Of a stretch of 7,705 bases of DNA, positions 1 to 6,197 are shown one piece after another. How positions within the stretch are numbered: the stretch's first letter is position 1; every line of letters starts with the position of its first letter. The translations under genes were made by a program, and so were the position numbers. Source of the stretch: JBDKTH01 sp964558295 (GTDB lineage Bacteria > Planctomycetota > Planctomycetia > Pirellulales > Thermoguttaceae); the NCBI GenBank assembly GCA_964558295.1, contig CAZLDQ010000248.1, positions 1 to 7,705 on the forward strand, read 5' to 3'. The notes under the pieces are model-generated. The model had not been told where the DNA came from. It saw only the letters and a program-made list of their open reading frames with translations, and ran no database searches.

Positions 1-2
1 AG

Positions 3-719
3 GAGGCCGTCACCTACCTTAGCCGCTGTGCCATTTGGGCTGAAACACTACAGGTCGTGGCTGATCGTGGCGTAGGGTTTGCCTCCACTGCGCTGGCAGA
101 CCAGGGGATGCCGGGTGGGTTTGGACTCTTCAGTATCCGGGAACGCCTGGAACTGCTCGGCGGACAGTTGAATGTTGAAACAGGTCCACGACAAGGAACC
201 CGGGTGGTAATCGAGATCCCCCGTGGACGTTTGTCGTCGGCGGCAGCCCCCATGGGCACAATGGAGGGAGCCGCATTCGCATTTCACGCCAGGGAGGAAA
301 AGACGCGGGCCGACAGGTCGGAAAAGGTTCGAGTGGTGCTGGCCGACGACCATGCAATCGTGCGTCAGGGATTGGCGGGCTTACTCCGCGACCAGGGTTC
401 CATCGAAGTCGTCGGCGAGGCAGCCGATGGACGCCAAGCGGTCGAGATCGCGCTGGAAACCCGACCTGATGTCGTGTTGATGGATGTGACGATGCCCAAC
501 CTCAACGGAATCGAAGCTACCCGTCGGATTCTTTGCGCCCTGCCAGACACTCGGGTAATCGGCCTGTCCATGCACGAAGCGGCCGACATGGCCACTGCAA
601 TGCACAAGGCCGGAGCGGTCGCTTACTTGCGCAAGGACACGGATACCGATGTCTTGGTATCGACAATTCTCTCCACACCACGGTCTGGTTGTCCACAAGC
701 GCGTGACAGATCCAGATGA
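3..719 (+). CDS. Hybrid sensor histidine kinase with C-terminal NarL-type receiver domain (5' partial)
   Basis: The reading frame is open from the left edge, so the sensor part and dimerisation helices lie outside the window. Residues are numbered from the internal GTG at 57. The first part is the end of a HATPase domain: G1 box D-R-G-V-G-F (3-8) and a G2 stretch GFGLFSIRERLELLGG (21-36), followed by a QGTRVVIEIP ending, typical of HisKA_3 (NarX/DegS-like) kinases. A 30-residue linker leads into a receiver domain (about 91-205) with acidic pair D97/D98, phosphoacceptor D143 in LMDVTMP, S171 and K193, all intact. The receiver looks like those of NarL/FixJ regulators, but the protein ends about 15 residues later with no LuxR helix-turn-helix. 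It should phosphorylate its own receiver or relay phosphate to another protein. The signal sensed cannot be told. Kinase and receiver identity are secure. Confidence 0.88.
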   Translation, partial: EAVTYLSRCAIWAETLQVVADRGVGFASTALADQGMPGGFGLFSIRERLELLGGQLNVETGPRQGTRVVIEIPRGRLSSAAAPMGTMEGAAFAFHAREEKTRADRSEKVRVVLADDHAIVRQGLAGLLRDQGSIEVVGEAADGRQAVEIALETRPDVVLMDVTMPNLNGIEATRRILCALPDTRVIGLSMHEAADMATAMHKAGAVAYLRKDTDTDVLVSTILSTPRSGCPQARDRSR

Positions 720-757
720 GCCCCCCGCTTTCCAACCAAACGAGTGGGGAGCAGTCA

Positions 758-779
758 TTGGCAATAACGTCATTGCCAA
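758..779. repeat. Near-perfect 22-bp palindrome downstream of the kinase gene
   Basis: TTGGCAAT (758-765) is mirrored exactly by ATTGCCAA (772-779). The six bases between them add the self-complementary core ACGT, so 10 of 11 base pairs match. GTCATTG also occurs twice directly (754-760 and 769-775). It starts 38 bases after the kinase stop. It could be a hairpin ending the kinase transcript, but no T-run follows. It could instead be an operator for a dimeric regulator. The symmetry is seen directly; either function is inference. Confidence 0.5.
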
Positions 780-800
780 CCGCGATTCTCGGACAACGAC

Positions 801-828
801 TCGACGAAATGAGCTTACGATGTACAAT
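801..828 (+). promoter_or_regulatory. Candidate sigma-70-type promoter for the tRNA-Lys gene
   Basis: TCGACG (801-806, four of six bases of TTGACA) is followed after 16 bases by TACAAT (823-828, five of six bases of TATAAT). This is the best -10-like box upstream of the tRNA. Transcription would start near 835 and give a leader of about 70 bases for RNase P to remove. That is long for a tRNA leader, so a closer, less canonical promoter is possible. Confidence 0.3.
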
Positions 829-903
829 AAAGATTCTTGTCTTGCTGCGGCGATTACGCGTCAAGCGAAACAGGCGACGTAAATCCTTAAACGAATACAA
901 GTT

Positions 904-976
904 GAGGCCGTAGCTCAGTCGGTAGAGCAACGGACTTTTAATCCGTAGGCCGTGGGTTCGAGTCCCACCGGCCTCA
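904..976 (+). tRNA. tRNA-Lys(UUU)
   Basis: A full cloverleaf folds by hand. The acceptor stem GAGGCCG (904-910) pairs perfectly with CGGCCTC (969-975), with discriminator A976. The D arm is GCTC (913-916) with GAGC (925-928), and its loop carries GG at 921-922. The anticodon stem ACGGA (930-934) pairs with TCCGT (942-946). The loop CTTTTAA places anticodon TTT at 937-939, which reads lysine codons AAA and AAG. The variable loop is 947-951. The T arm GTGGG/CCCAC encloses TTCGAGT. The 3' CCA is not encoded (ACTT follows), so it must be added by the nucleotidyltransferase. All stems are perfectly paired and nothing suggests a pseudogene. Confidence 0.97.
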
Positions 977-980
977 CTTG

Positions 981-1015
981 CGAGCCCACGACGAAGCGTG
1001 GGCTCGTTTCGTTTT
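981..1015 (+). terminator. Rho-independent terminator after tRNA-Lys
   Basis: A perfect 10-bp stem, CGAGCCCACG (981-990) with CGTGGGCTCG (997-1006), closes a six-base loop ACGAAG. It is followed by the T-rich tract TTTCGTTTT (1007-1015). It begins four bases after the tRNA 3' end, so it should end that transcript. Read on the other strand, the stem is not followed by a T tract, so it is unlikely to end the convergent symporter transcript efficiently. Confidence 0.9.
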
Positions 1016-1069
1016 GGCTTTCAAGGCAGCAGAATTACGGCGCACACCCCACCCACAGGAGGTGCCCGA

Positions 1070-2668
1070 CTAGAACATATCGGTTGGTGGCACCAAGCCG
1101 AGGCGTTTGTCGAGTGGCAGGGGGGTGCCTTGCACGTCAGTCAATGGGCGTGGCGGATCAACCCGCTGAGACAGAAGGGAGACGACAACCATCAGCACTA
1201 GGGACACGATTACGGCAGGTGTCGAACTGATGTAGACAGCATCCCAGACCGCGCTCTCGAAATCGAGGATGCCATCGGCGGCCGTGTTGGCAACCTTGGT
1301 GATCGGGTAGAACCAGACGAGTACGCCAACCAGCCACGTGGCGAAACCGCCGAGATAGGCGGCAATCGCTCCGCTGCGATTCGCCTTCTTCCAGTACATC
1401 CCGAAGGCAAATGGGACAAACAGGCCGACCAGGAGGACTGCCCAGGAAATCATCGCCAACTTGTAGATCGTGGCGATGGCCATCGCGATTCCGATACTTG
1501 AAAGTCCAATCACGACGACCATGATCCGCGTCCAGCGAAGCTTCTGAACATCGTCCATCTCGGGCCAGATCGCCGGCAGGATGTTCTCGGTAACGACGGA
1601 CGCCCCAGCGAGGATTGAACTGTCGGAAGTACTCATCAGGGCCGAGGCCAACGCTGCGATAAACACCGCGGTGATGACCGGCGGCACGAACTTGATCGCC
1701 GCCATCACCAGCAGACCATCGAGTTCGGCCGTCGGAATGCTCGGAAAGAGCTTGAACATCATGATGCCAATCAACGGCGACATCACACCAAAGACGAGGT
1801 AGAGCCCAGCGGCAGCGTAGCTTCCCCAGACTGAGGTCGCCTCGTTCTTCGCCGACATCGACCGCTGCATCAGGTCCTGGCAGGCAACACTGCCGACGCC
1901 GACGGTCAGCCAAGAGGCAAGCCAGTAGAAGATCCCCAGATAGCCGGTGTAGCCCAAGAAGCCTTCCTCGCCGGCGATTGGCAGGAGGGTGAAGGGCTGG
2001 GAGACGTTCTGCGAAGCGGCATCGGTTACCATTCCCGACCACCCCCCGACGGCGTTCAGGACGTAAAGGAAAACGACCGTAATGCCACCGGCCGTAAAAA
2101 ACATCTGGATGAAGTCGAGCAGGGTGTCGGCAAGCATTCCCCCCATTGTCGTGTAGAAGGTGACGATCAGGCCGACGACGAGCATCCCGGTGGACACGTC
2201 CCAGCCAAGGAGCGTGTGAAGCACGTTGCCGCCGGCCACGATCTGGGCAGCCGTCCAAGTGAAATAGGTCGCCAATTGGGACAAGGAGGCGAGGAGACTC
2301 ATCTCCTTGCCGTAGCGTTTCTCAAAGAAATCGACCACGGTCAGGTACTGCGCCCGGCGCATCAGGCGGATGAAAAAGACGCCGGACACCAGCAAGCAGA
2401 GCACGGCACCAAAGGGATCGAAGACCACGCCCTGAAAACCGTAGCGGTAGGCGGTCGACGCGGCTCCCATGAGTGTCTCGGCGGCGAACCACGTGGCCAT
2501 GATCGAGGCCGCCGCGATGTAGATCGGCAGGCTCCGGCCAGCGACGATGAAATCGGCCGCGTCCGACACCCGACGCGAGGCCCAGTAGCCGATTGCCAAC
2601 CGAACGCCAAAAAAGACAACGATGGCTGTAAGAACCAGCCCGGTGTAGGGATAGTTGCCGAGGTCCAT
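1070..2668 (-). CDS. Sodium:solute symporter (SSS family)
   Basis: This 532-residue inner-membrane protein should couple inward sodium flow to uptake of an organic solute. It is almost entirely hydrophobic helices, in line with the 13 or so segments of the LeuT-fold SSS family (PutP, PanF, SGLT), and full length. Family signatures occur in order: DFIVAGRSLP (39-48), the helix ATWFAAETLMG (58-68), the YTTMGGMLADTLLDFIQ region (172-188), and ALMSTSDSS (343-351), where S346/T347 match the sodium-ligating Ser/Thr pair of PutP. The C-terminal tail (about 501-532) is polar and probably cytoplasmic. The ATG at 2668 places the first helix near residue 10. No strong Shine-Dalgarno lies before it, only a weak GCGGAG about 15-20 bases upstream. 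The gene diverges from the exported TIM-barrel protein, suggesting sugar or sugar-acid uptake. Amino acid or carboxylate transport is equally possible from sequence alone. Confidence 0.93.
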   Translation of the reverse strand: MDLGNYPYTGLVLTAIVVFFGVRLAIGYWASRRVSDAADFIVAGRSLPIYIAAASIMATWFAAETLMGAASTAYRYGFQGVVFDPFGAVLCLLVSGVFFIRLMRRAQYLTVVDFFEKRYGKEMSLLASLSQLATYFTWTAAQIVAGGNVLHTLLGWDVSTGMLVVGLIVTFYTTMGGMLADTLLDFIQMFFTAGGITVVFLYVLNAVGGWSGMVTDAASQNVSQPFTLLPIAGEEGFLGYTGYLGIFYWLASWLTVGVGSVACQDLMQRSMSAKNEATSVWGSYAAAGLYLVFGVMSPLIGIMMFKLFPSIPTAELDGLLVMAAIKFVPPVITAVFIAALASALMSTSDSSILAGASVVTENILPAIWPEMDDVQKLRWTRIMVVVIGLSSIGIAMAIATIYKLAMISWAVLLVGLFVPFAFGMYWKKANRSGAIAAYLGGFATWLVGVLVWFYPITKVANTAADGILDFESAVWDAVYISSTPAVIVSLVLMVVVSLLSQRVDPPRPLTDVQGTPLPLDKRLGLVPPTDMF

Positions 2669-2799
2669 GGTAGGTCTGGTAATGACTCCGCTGGGTTAAA
2701 GCCGCTAATGCGGGGTGAACTCGGTGGAGCATGCGCCAAGGCACAAATGGTCGCCTGCCTGGAACGATCGCCCGCTCAGTGATGCAAGGGAACAATTGT

Positions 2800-2816
2800 C
2801 GTGGTCGAAGGCCACG
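2800..2816. repeat. Seven-bp hairpin in the intergenic region
   Basis: CGTGGTC (2800-2806) folds on GGCCACG (2810-2816) around a three-base GAA loop, with one G-T wobble. ATTG (2795-2798) and CAAT (2821-2824) flank it and can also pair. A weaker hairpin, ATGG/CCAT (2823-2835), follows and runs into GTTTTTTT. Together they could be a small structured transcript or a decayed repeat. No role is shown. Confidence 0.35.
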
Positions 2817-2919
2817 CTTGCAATGGGATCTCCATGTTTTTTTGGGACAGCGACTGACCAGCGCCTTGGCTTCGCCCCCCCTCTCGAGAAGTGCATCCAC
2901 CCAAAGGGAGACGAGTGTG

Positions 2920-2952
2920 CGTCCCCGGATTGGTTCGTCCCCGGATTTGGTT
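2920..2952. repeat. Two-copy tandem direct repeat, unit about 16-17 bp
   Basis: CGTCCCCGGATTGGTT (2920-2935) is followed at once by CGTCCCCGGATTTGGTT (2936-2952). The copies differ only by one extra T. The word GTCCCCGGATT resembles, from memory, repeats found beside REP-associated IS200-like transposases. No transposase is present here, so an origin from such an element is a guess. Confidence 0.6.
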
Positions 2953-3238
2953 CAGTCGTTGTCGCAGCGGGTGGGGATGGCGGTCACCCCCGAGTCAGAG
3001 CCACCAAGCCTCGACTTGGCCGGAGTGATTCGCCACCGCAGCACGTCTTGTTGACGTAATTTCTCAACTCGCTTGACGCAGGGGATCATTGCGGCGGACC
3101 GGGACAGGGCTAAGCTAGTGCGTGGGAAGCGTTGGTTTCCCGACTCGCCTAATGACGCCCCCTGAGAACGAGCCCCCCGCGTCGCCGGGTCGCACGATGC
3201 GTTGATGCGGCCTGCCCATGTCTCGGCGGTCGTCTCAC

Positions 3239-3244
3239 AAGGAG
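3239..3244 (+). promoter_or_regulatory. Ribosome binding site deciding the start of the exported protein
   Basis: AAGGAG lies eight bases before the ATG at 3253. It favours that start over the in-frame ATG at 3202, which would add 17 polar residues ahead of a normal signal peptide. Confidence 0.8.
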
Positions 3245-3252
3245 CTACGGAG

Positions 3253-6081
3253 ATGAAACCGGTTCTGTACTGCCGTATCGTTGCCAGTCTCACACTACTG
3301 ATCGTGATGAACGGGAGCGGATGGCTCCTGGCCGCCGAGCCCGAGGCGGCGTGCACGCTGGAGAATCAGTATGTCCAGTATGCCATCGGGGCCGATGGAA
3401 GCAACCGGCAACTGATCGACAAACGCGACGGCAAAGATTACTGCGGCGGCAATCGGACGTCACGTTTCGCTACGATCAAGAAGGGGGGCAAGTCGTATGG
3501 CTCGTCGAAGGTGAGTTGGGGCGAGGGGCGGTTGACGGTTGAATTCGGTGACGCGAACGTACAGGCCGTCATCGCGGCCAGGTCCGAGCCACACTATTTG
3601 ATACTGGAAGTGGTCGCCGTAACGGGAGAGCCCGAGGAATTGGCCTTCATCAACGTGCCGCTGACGCTCAAGGGCACACCCGAAGAGCCGTTGGCGGCAT
3701 GTGTCTTGGCCCTCAATCTCCAGACGAATGTGCCGCAATTGCCGCGTCCTTCCACGTATTTGCGTGCTTTGTGCTATCCGCGGTTCGGATTGGTCGGGGC
3801 GAAGGCAGCCGTGCTCGCTTGCCCCACGGATAAGCTCCGCGCGGTGATGCAGGAAGCCGTCAACGCCGCTCCCGAATTGCCCCACTCGTCGATCGGAGGT
3901 CCCTGGGCCATGGGACAGCCGATCAACCAAGGCTCGTATCTGTTCAACTTCGGCGACATGTCGGAAGAGAAGGTCGACGACTGGATCAAGCTGGCCAAGA
4001 GCCTGGGAATCACCCAGATCGACTTCCATGGCGGCGTCTCGTTCCGGTTCGGCGACTGCCAGCCAAACCTCAAAACCTATCCTCGCGGATTTGACAGCCT
4101 GAAGGCCGTAATCACCAAGCTGCATGAGGCCGGAATCGCCGCGGGGCTTCACACCTATGCCTTCTTCATCGCCAAGAATTGCCCTTGGGTCACGCCGATT
4201 CCCGATCCCCGTTTGGCCAAGGACGCCACGCTGACGCTAGCCGAGGACCTCTCGGCGGAGGCGAACACCGTACCAGTGGTCGAGCCGACCACGAACATGT
4301 CAGCGGTGACTGGATTCTTTGTGCGCAACAGCGTCACCCTGCAAATCGATGACGAGTTGATTACCTATTTGGGCGTGTCCCAAGAGGCCCCCTATAGGTT
4401 TACCGGCTGTCGGCGCGGGGCCTACGGCACGAAGGTCGCCGCGCACGCCAAGGGGGCGAAGGTACATCATCTGAAGGAGTGTTTTGGGCTTTTCGTGCCC
4501 GATCCCGAAACCTCGCTGCTGGCCGAGGTGGCCGCCAAGACGGCCGAGGCTTACAACACGTGTGGGTTCGACATGATCTATCTCGACGCGTTGGACGGCG
4601 AGGACGTTCTCGGCGGCCGGGAGAACGGCTGGCACTACGGATCGAAGTTCACGTTCGAGATCTGCAAGCGGCTCAAGAAGCCGGCCCTGATGGAGATGAG
4701 TACCTTCCATCACCACCTCTGGTACGTACGTTCCCGGCACGGTGCCTGGGACCATCCGAATCGCTCCCACAAGCACTTCATCGATATCCACTGCCGCTCG
4801 AATGAAGACTGCCGGCGCATGTTTCTGCCGGCCCAGTTAGGTTGGTGGGCGGTGAAGACCTGGACCGGGGCCCAAGGCGAACCGACCTTTGCCGACGACA
4901 TCGAGTATCTGATGTGCAAGGGGTTGGGCACCGACACCGGTTTCGCCCTGATGGGAATCAGTCCGGAAAACGTTGACAAGACTCCCGCCCTGCCGCGATT
5001 GGGTGCGATCATCAAACGTTACGAAGACCTGCGCCACTCTGGCCAAGTGCCTGAGGCGATCAAAGCCCGCCTGCGCATGCCGGGCGAGGAGTTCACGCTT
5101 CTCGGCAGCCTCGAAACGGGGTGGAAGTTCCTGCCCGTGCAATACGCCAAGCACAAGGTCGAATCGGCCGAGCCGTGGAGCCGCACCTGGAAGACGGTCA
5201 ACAAGTTCGACCGCCAGCCGGTTCAACTGCGAATCGAGGCGCTCATGGCCGCCGGCCCCTATGACGCACCGAGCAACCCGATAGTTGCCGAGTTCACCCA
5301 TCCCACCGAGTTCAACGCCCGGGCGAGCAAGCCGGGCGTCACAGCCGAATTGCAGATTTCCCAGGAGCAAGTCAAAGTCGGCGCGACGAGTGGCCGTCTG
5401 ACAGCGTCTCACACCCTATCGACCCGAACAGGAACTTGGGCCAACGTGGAAAAGAAGTTCACCCCGCCGCTTAATCTGAACGCCCAGCAAGCCTTGGGCC
5501 TCTGGGTGTATGGCGACGGACAGGGCGAAGTGCTCAATATCCAACTCCGCAGCCCAGCCCATCTTTCCCACGGTATTGGCGATCACTATATCCCCATCGA
5601 TTTCACCGGCTGGCGATATTTCGAGTTGATCGAACCGGAGGGCGAGCGTCATGACGACTACCAGTGGCCCTACGGCGGCATCTATGCGATCTATCGCGAA
5701 TCGGTCAGGTTTGACCAAGTGGAGTCAATCGGCCTGTGGTACAACAACCTGCCGGTGGGGAAAGCCGCAACCTGCTATCTCAGCCCGATCAAGGCCCTGC
5801 CGCTCGTGAAAACCAAGCTTGTCAATCCGGCGGTCACCATTGGCAGGACAACGATCACATTCCCCGTGGAAATCGAGAGTGGCTCCTACTTGGAGTTCAA
5901 CTCGATGACCGACTGCAAGCTTTACGGTCCCACAGGCGAATTGCTCCGCGAAGTAGTACCGCAAGGGCAGGTGCCGACGCTCGAACCGGGTGACAATACA
6001 TTGCAATTCGGCTGCAACGCCCCGGATGGCGTCACCCCACGCGCCCGAGTAACCGTGATCAGCCGCGGCAATCCACTGTAA
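3253..6081 (+). CDS. Exported multidomain protein with glycoside-hydrolase-like TIM barrel
   Basis: The 942-residue product starts with a signal peptide: K2 and R8, a hydrophobic core 9-19, and likely cleavage after A28 (WLLAA|EP). Residues 35-200 look like a beta-sandwich. About 235-600 fits a TIM barrel: ITQIDFHGG (253-261), AGIAAGLHTYAFF (293-305), GFDMIYLDALDGED (438-451), PALMEMSTFHHH (477-488), HFIDIHC (508-514) and GLGTDTGFALMG (557-568). D445, E481 and D511 sit at strand ends and are candidate catalytic or binding residues. A beta-rich insert (about 350-406) carries IDDELITY and RRGAYGTKVAAHAKGAKV. Residues 695-848 resemble a jelly-roll carbohydrate-binding module (LGLWVYGDG, PIDFTGWRYFEL). 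A final beta domain covers 855-942. I infer action on a glycan outside the cytoplasm. I cannot name the GH family, and a non-enzymatic or lyase role is possible. It diverges from the symporter. Confidence 0.8.
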   Translation: MKPVLYCRIVASLTLLIVMNGSGWLLAAEPEAACTLENQYVQYAIGADGSNRQLIDKRDGKDYCGGNRTSRFATIKKGGKSYGSSKVSWGEGRLTVEFGDANVQAVIAARSEPHYLILEVVAVTGEPEELAFINVPLTLKGTPEEPLAACVLALNLQTNVPQLPRPSTYLRALCYPRFGLVGAKAAVLACPTDKLRAVMQEAVNAAPELPHSSIGGPWAMGQPINQGSYLFNFGDMSEEKVDDWIKLAKSLGITQIDFHGGVSFRFGDCQPNLKTYPRGFDSLKAVITKLHEAGIAAGLHTYAFFIAKNCPWVTPIPDPRLAKDATLTLAEDLSAEANTVPVVEPTTNMSAVTGFFVRNSVTLQIDDELITYLGVSQEAPYRFTGCRRGAYGTKVAAHAKGAKVHHLKECFGLFVPDPETSLLAEVAAKTAEAYNTCGFDMIYLDALDGEDVLGGRENGWHYGSKFTFEICKRLKKPALMEMSTFHHHLWYVRSRHGAWDHPNRSHKHFIDIHCRSNEDCRRMFLPAQLGWWAVKTWTGAQGEPTFADDIEYLMCKGLGTDTGFALMGISPENVDKTPALPRLGAIIKRYEDLRHSGQVPEAIKARLRMPGEEFTLLGSLETGWKFLPVQYAKHKVESAEPWSRTWKTVNKFDRQPVQLRIEALMAAGPYDAPSNPIVAEFTHPTEFNARASKPGVTAELQISQEQVKVGATSGRLTASHTLSTRTGTWANVEKKFTPPLNLNAQQALGLWVYGDGQGEVLNIQLRSPAHLSHGIGDHYIPIDFTGWRYFELIEPEGERHDDYQWPYGGIYAIYRESVRFDQVESIGLWYNNLPVGKAATCYLSPIKALPLVKTKLVNPAVTIGRTTITFPVEIESGSYLEFNSMTDCKLYGPTGELLREVVPQGQVPTLEPGDNTLQFGCNAPDGVTPRARVTVISRGNPL

Positions 6082-6086
6082 CGGCT

Positions 6087-6109
6087 TGGGCACAAGCACT
6101 GTCTGCCCA
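6087..6109 (+). terminator. Weak hairpin after the exported-protein gene
   Basis: TGGGCA (6087-6092) pairs with TGCCCA (6104-6109) across 11 bases, starting six bases after the stop codon. A second small stem, CCGG/CCGG (6110-6122), follows directly. Neither is followed by a T tract, so termination here would be inefficient or need Rho. Confidence 0.3.
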
Positions 6110-6138
6110 CCGGCTCGACCGGAGGTTTGGGGTACGGG

Positions 6139-6181
6139 GTTTGCACAAGAGTCGCATGTTGCGACACTTCGTGGCCCAAAC
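6139..6181 (+). promoter_or_regulatory. Extended hairpin in the leader of the persulfide dioxygenase gene
   Basis: The top is a perfect 6-bp stem GTCGCA (6151-6156)/TGCGAC (6160-6165) around TGT. Below it, after an A-A mismatch, AAG (6147-6149) pairs with CTT (6167-6169). After a bulged C, CAC (6144-6146) pairs with GTG (6171-6173). After a three-base bulge, GTTTG (6139-6143) pairs with CAAAC (6177-6181). That makes 17 Watson-Crick pairs in 43 bases. It ends five bases before the ribosome binding site. No T tract follows, so a leader element or the operator of a dimeric repressor is likelier than an intrinsic terminator. The fold is seen; the function is inferred. Confidence 0.5.
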
Positions 6182-6185
6182 GTGC

Positions 6186-6192
6186 GGGGAGG
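6186..6192 (+). promoter_or_regulatory. Ribosome binding site deciding the start of the persulfide dioxygenase-like gene
   Basis: GGGGAGG ends five bases before the ATG at 6198. It favours this start over the upstream TTG at 6141, whose extra 19 residues would be translated through the leader hairpin and match nothing in the family. Confidence 0.8.
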
Positions 6193-6197
6193 TCCCC

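Larger units (their letters stand above)
2669..3252. other. Long divergent intergenic region
   Basis: About 580 bases separate the symporter start from the exported-protein start. Open frames here give low-complexity translations with no recognisable motif and no good ribosome binding site, so I call no gene. Visible elements are small hairpins at 2702-2713 (CCGC/GCGG), 2800-2816 and 3124-3141 (GGGAA/TTCCC), a run of seven T at 2837-2843 just after a 4-bp stem, and a two-copy direct repeat at 2920-2952. Both flanking promoters must lie here. A TTGACG at 3073-3078 has no -10 box at proper spacing. TTGCGG (3089-3094) with TAAGCT (3111-3116) is 16 bases apart but matches only three of six bases in each box. 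Confidence 0.6.

Noticed and set aside
252..719. A separate response regulator starting at the ATG at 252
   Set aside because: The frame runs without a stop from the kinase part into the receiver, and no ribosome binding site stands out before 252. A fused protein is simpler.
904..976. tRNA-Lys as an integration (att) site
   Set aside because: I saw no second copy of the tRNA 3' end in the window, and no integrase or phage-like gene is nearby.
1020..1069. A terminator for the symporter on the minus strand
   Set aside because: Only 4-bp imperfect stems are possible here and no T tract follows them in that direction.
2322..2900. Long open frame on the minus strand overlapping the symporter start
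   Set aside because: Arg/Pro-rich translation without motifs, produced by GC-rich codons of the real gene in another frame.
3202..3252. Longer N-terminus for the exported protein from the ATG at 3202
   Set aside because: The extra 17 residues would bury the signal peptide, while the ATG at 3253 has AAGGAG at good spacing.
3340..3354. Lipoprotein attachment at C34 of the exported protein
   Set aside because: The residues before C34 (PEAAC) follow the hydrophobic core by about ten positions and lack a lipobox Leu at -3. Ordinary signal peptidase cleavage after A28 fits better.
3460..4152. Antisense open frames inside the exported-protein gene and the sulfur-enzyme gene
   Set aside because: They mirror the codon bias of the coding strand and show no family motif or ribosome binding site.
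6141..6197. Longer start (TTG at 6141) for the persulfide dioxygenase-like protein
   Set aside because: It overlaps the leader hairpin, and the MBL family normally begins close to the MSLVFKPVF segment, which has its own ribosome binding site.
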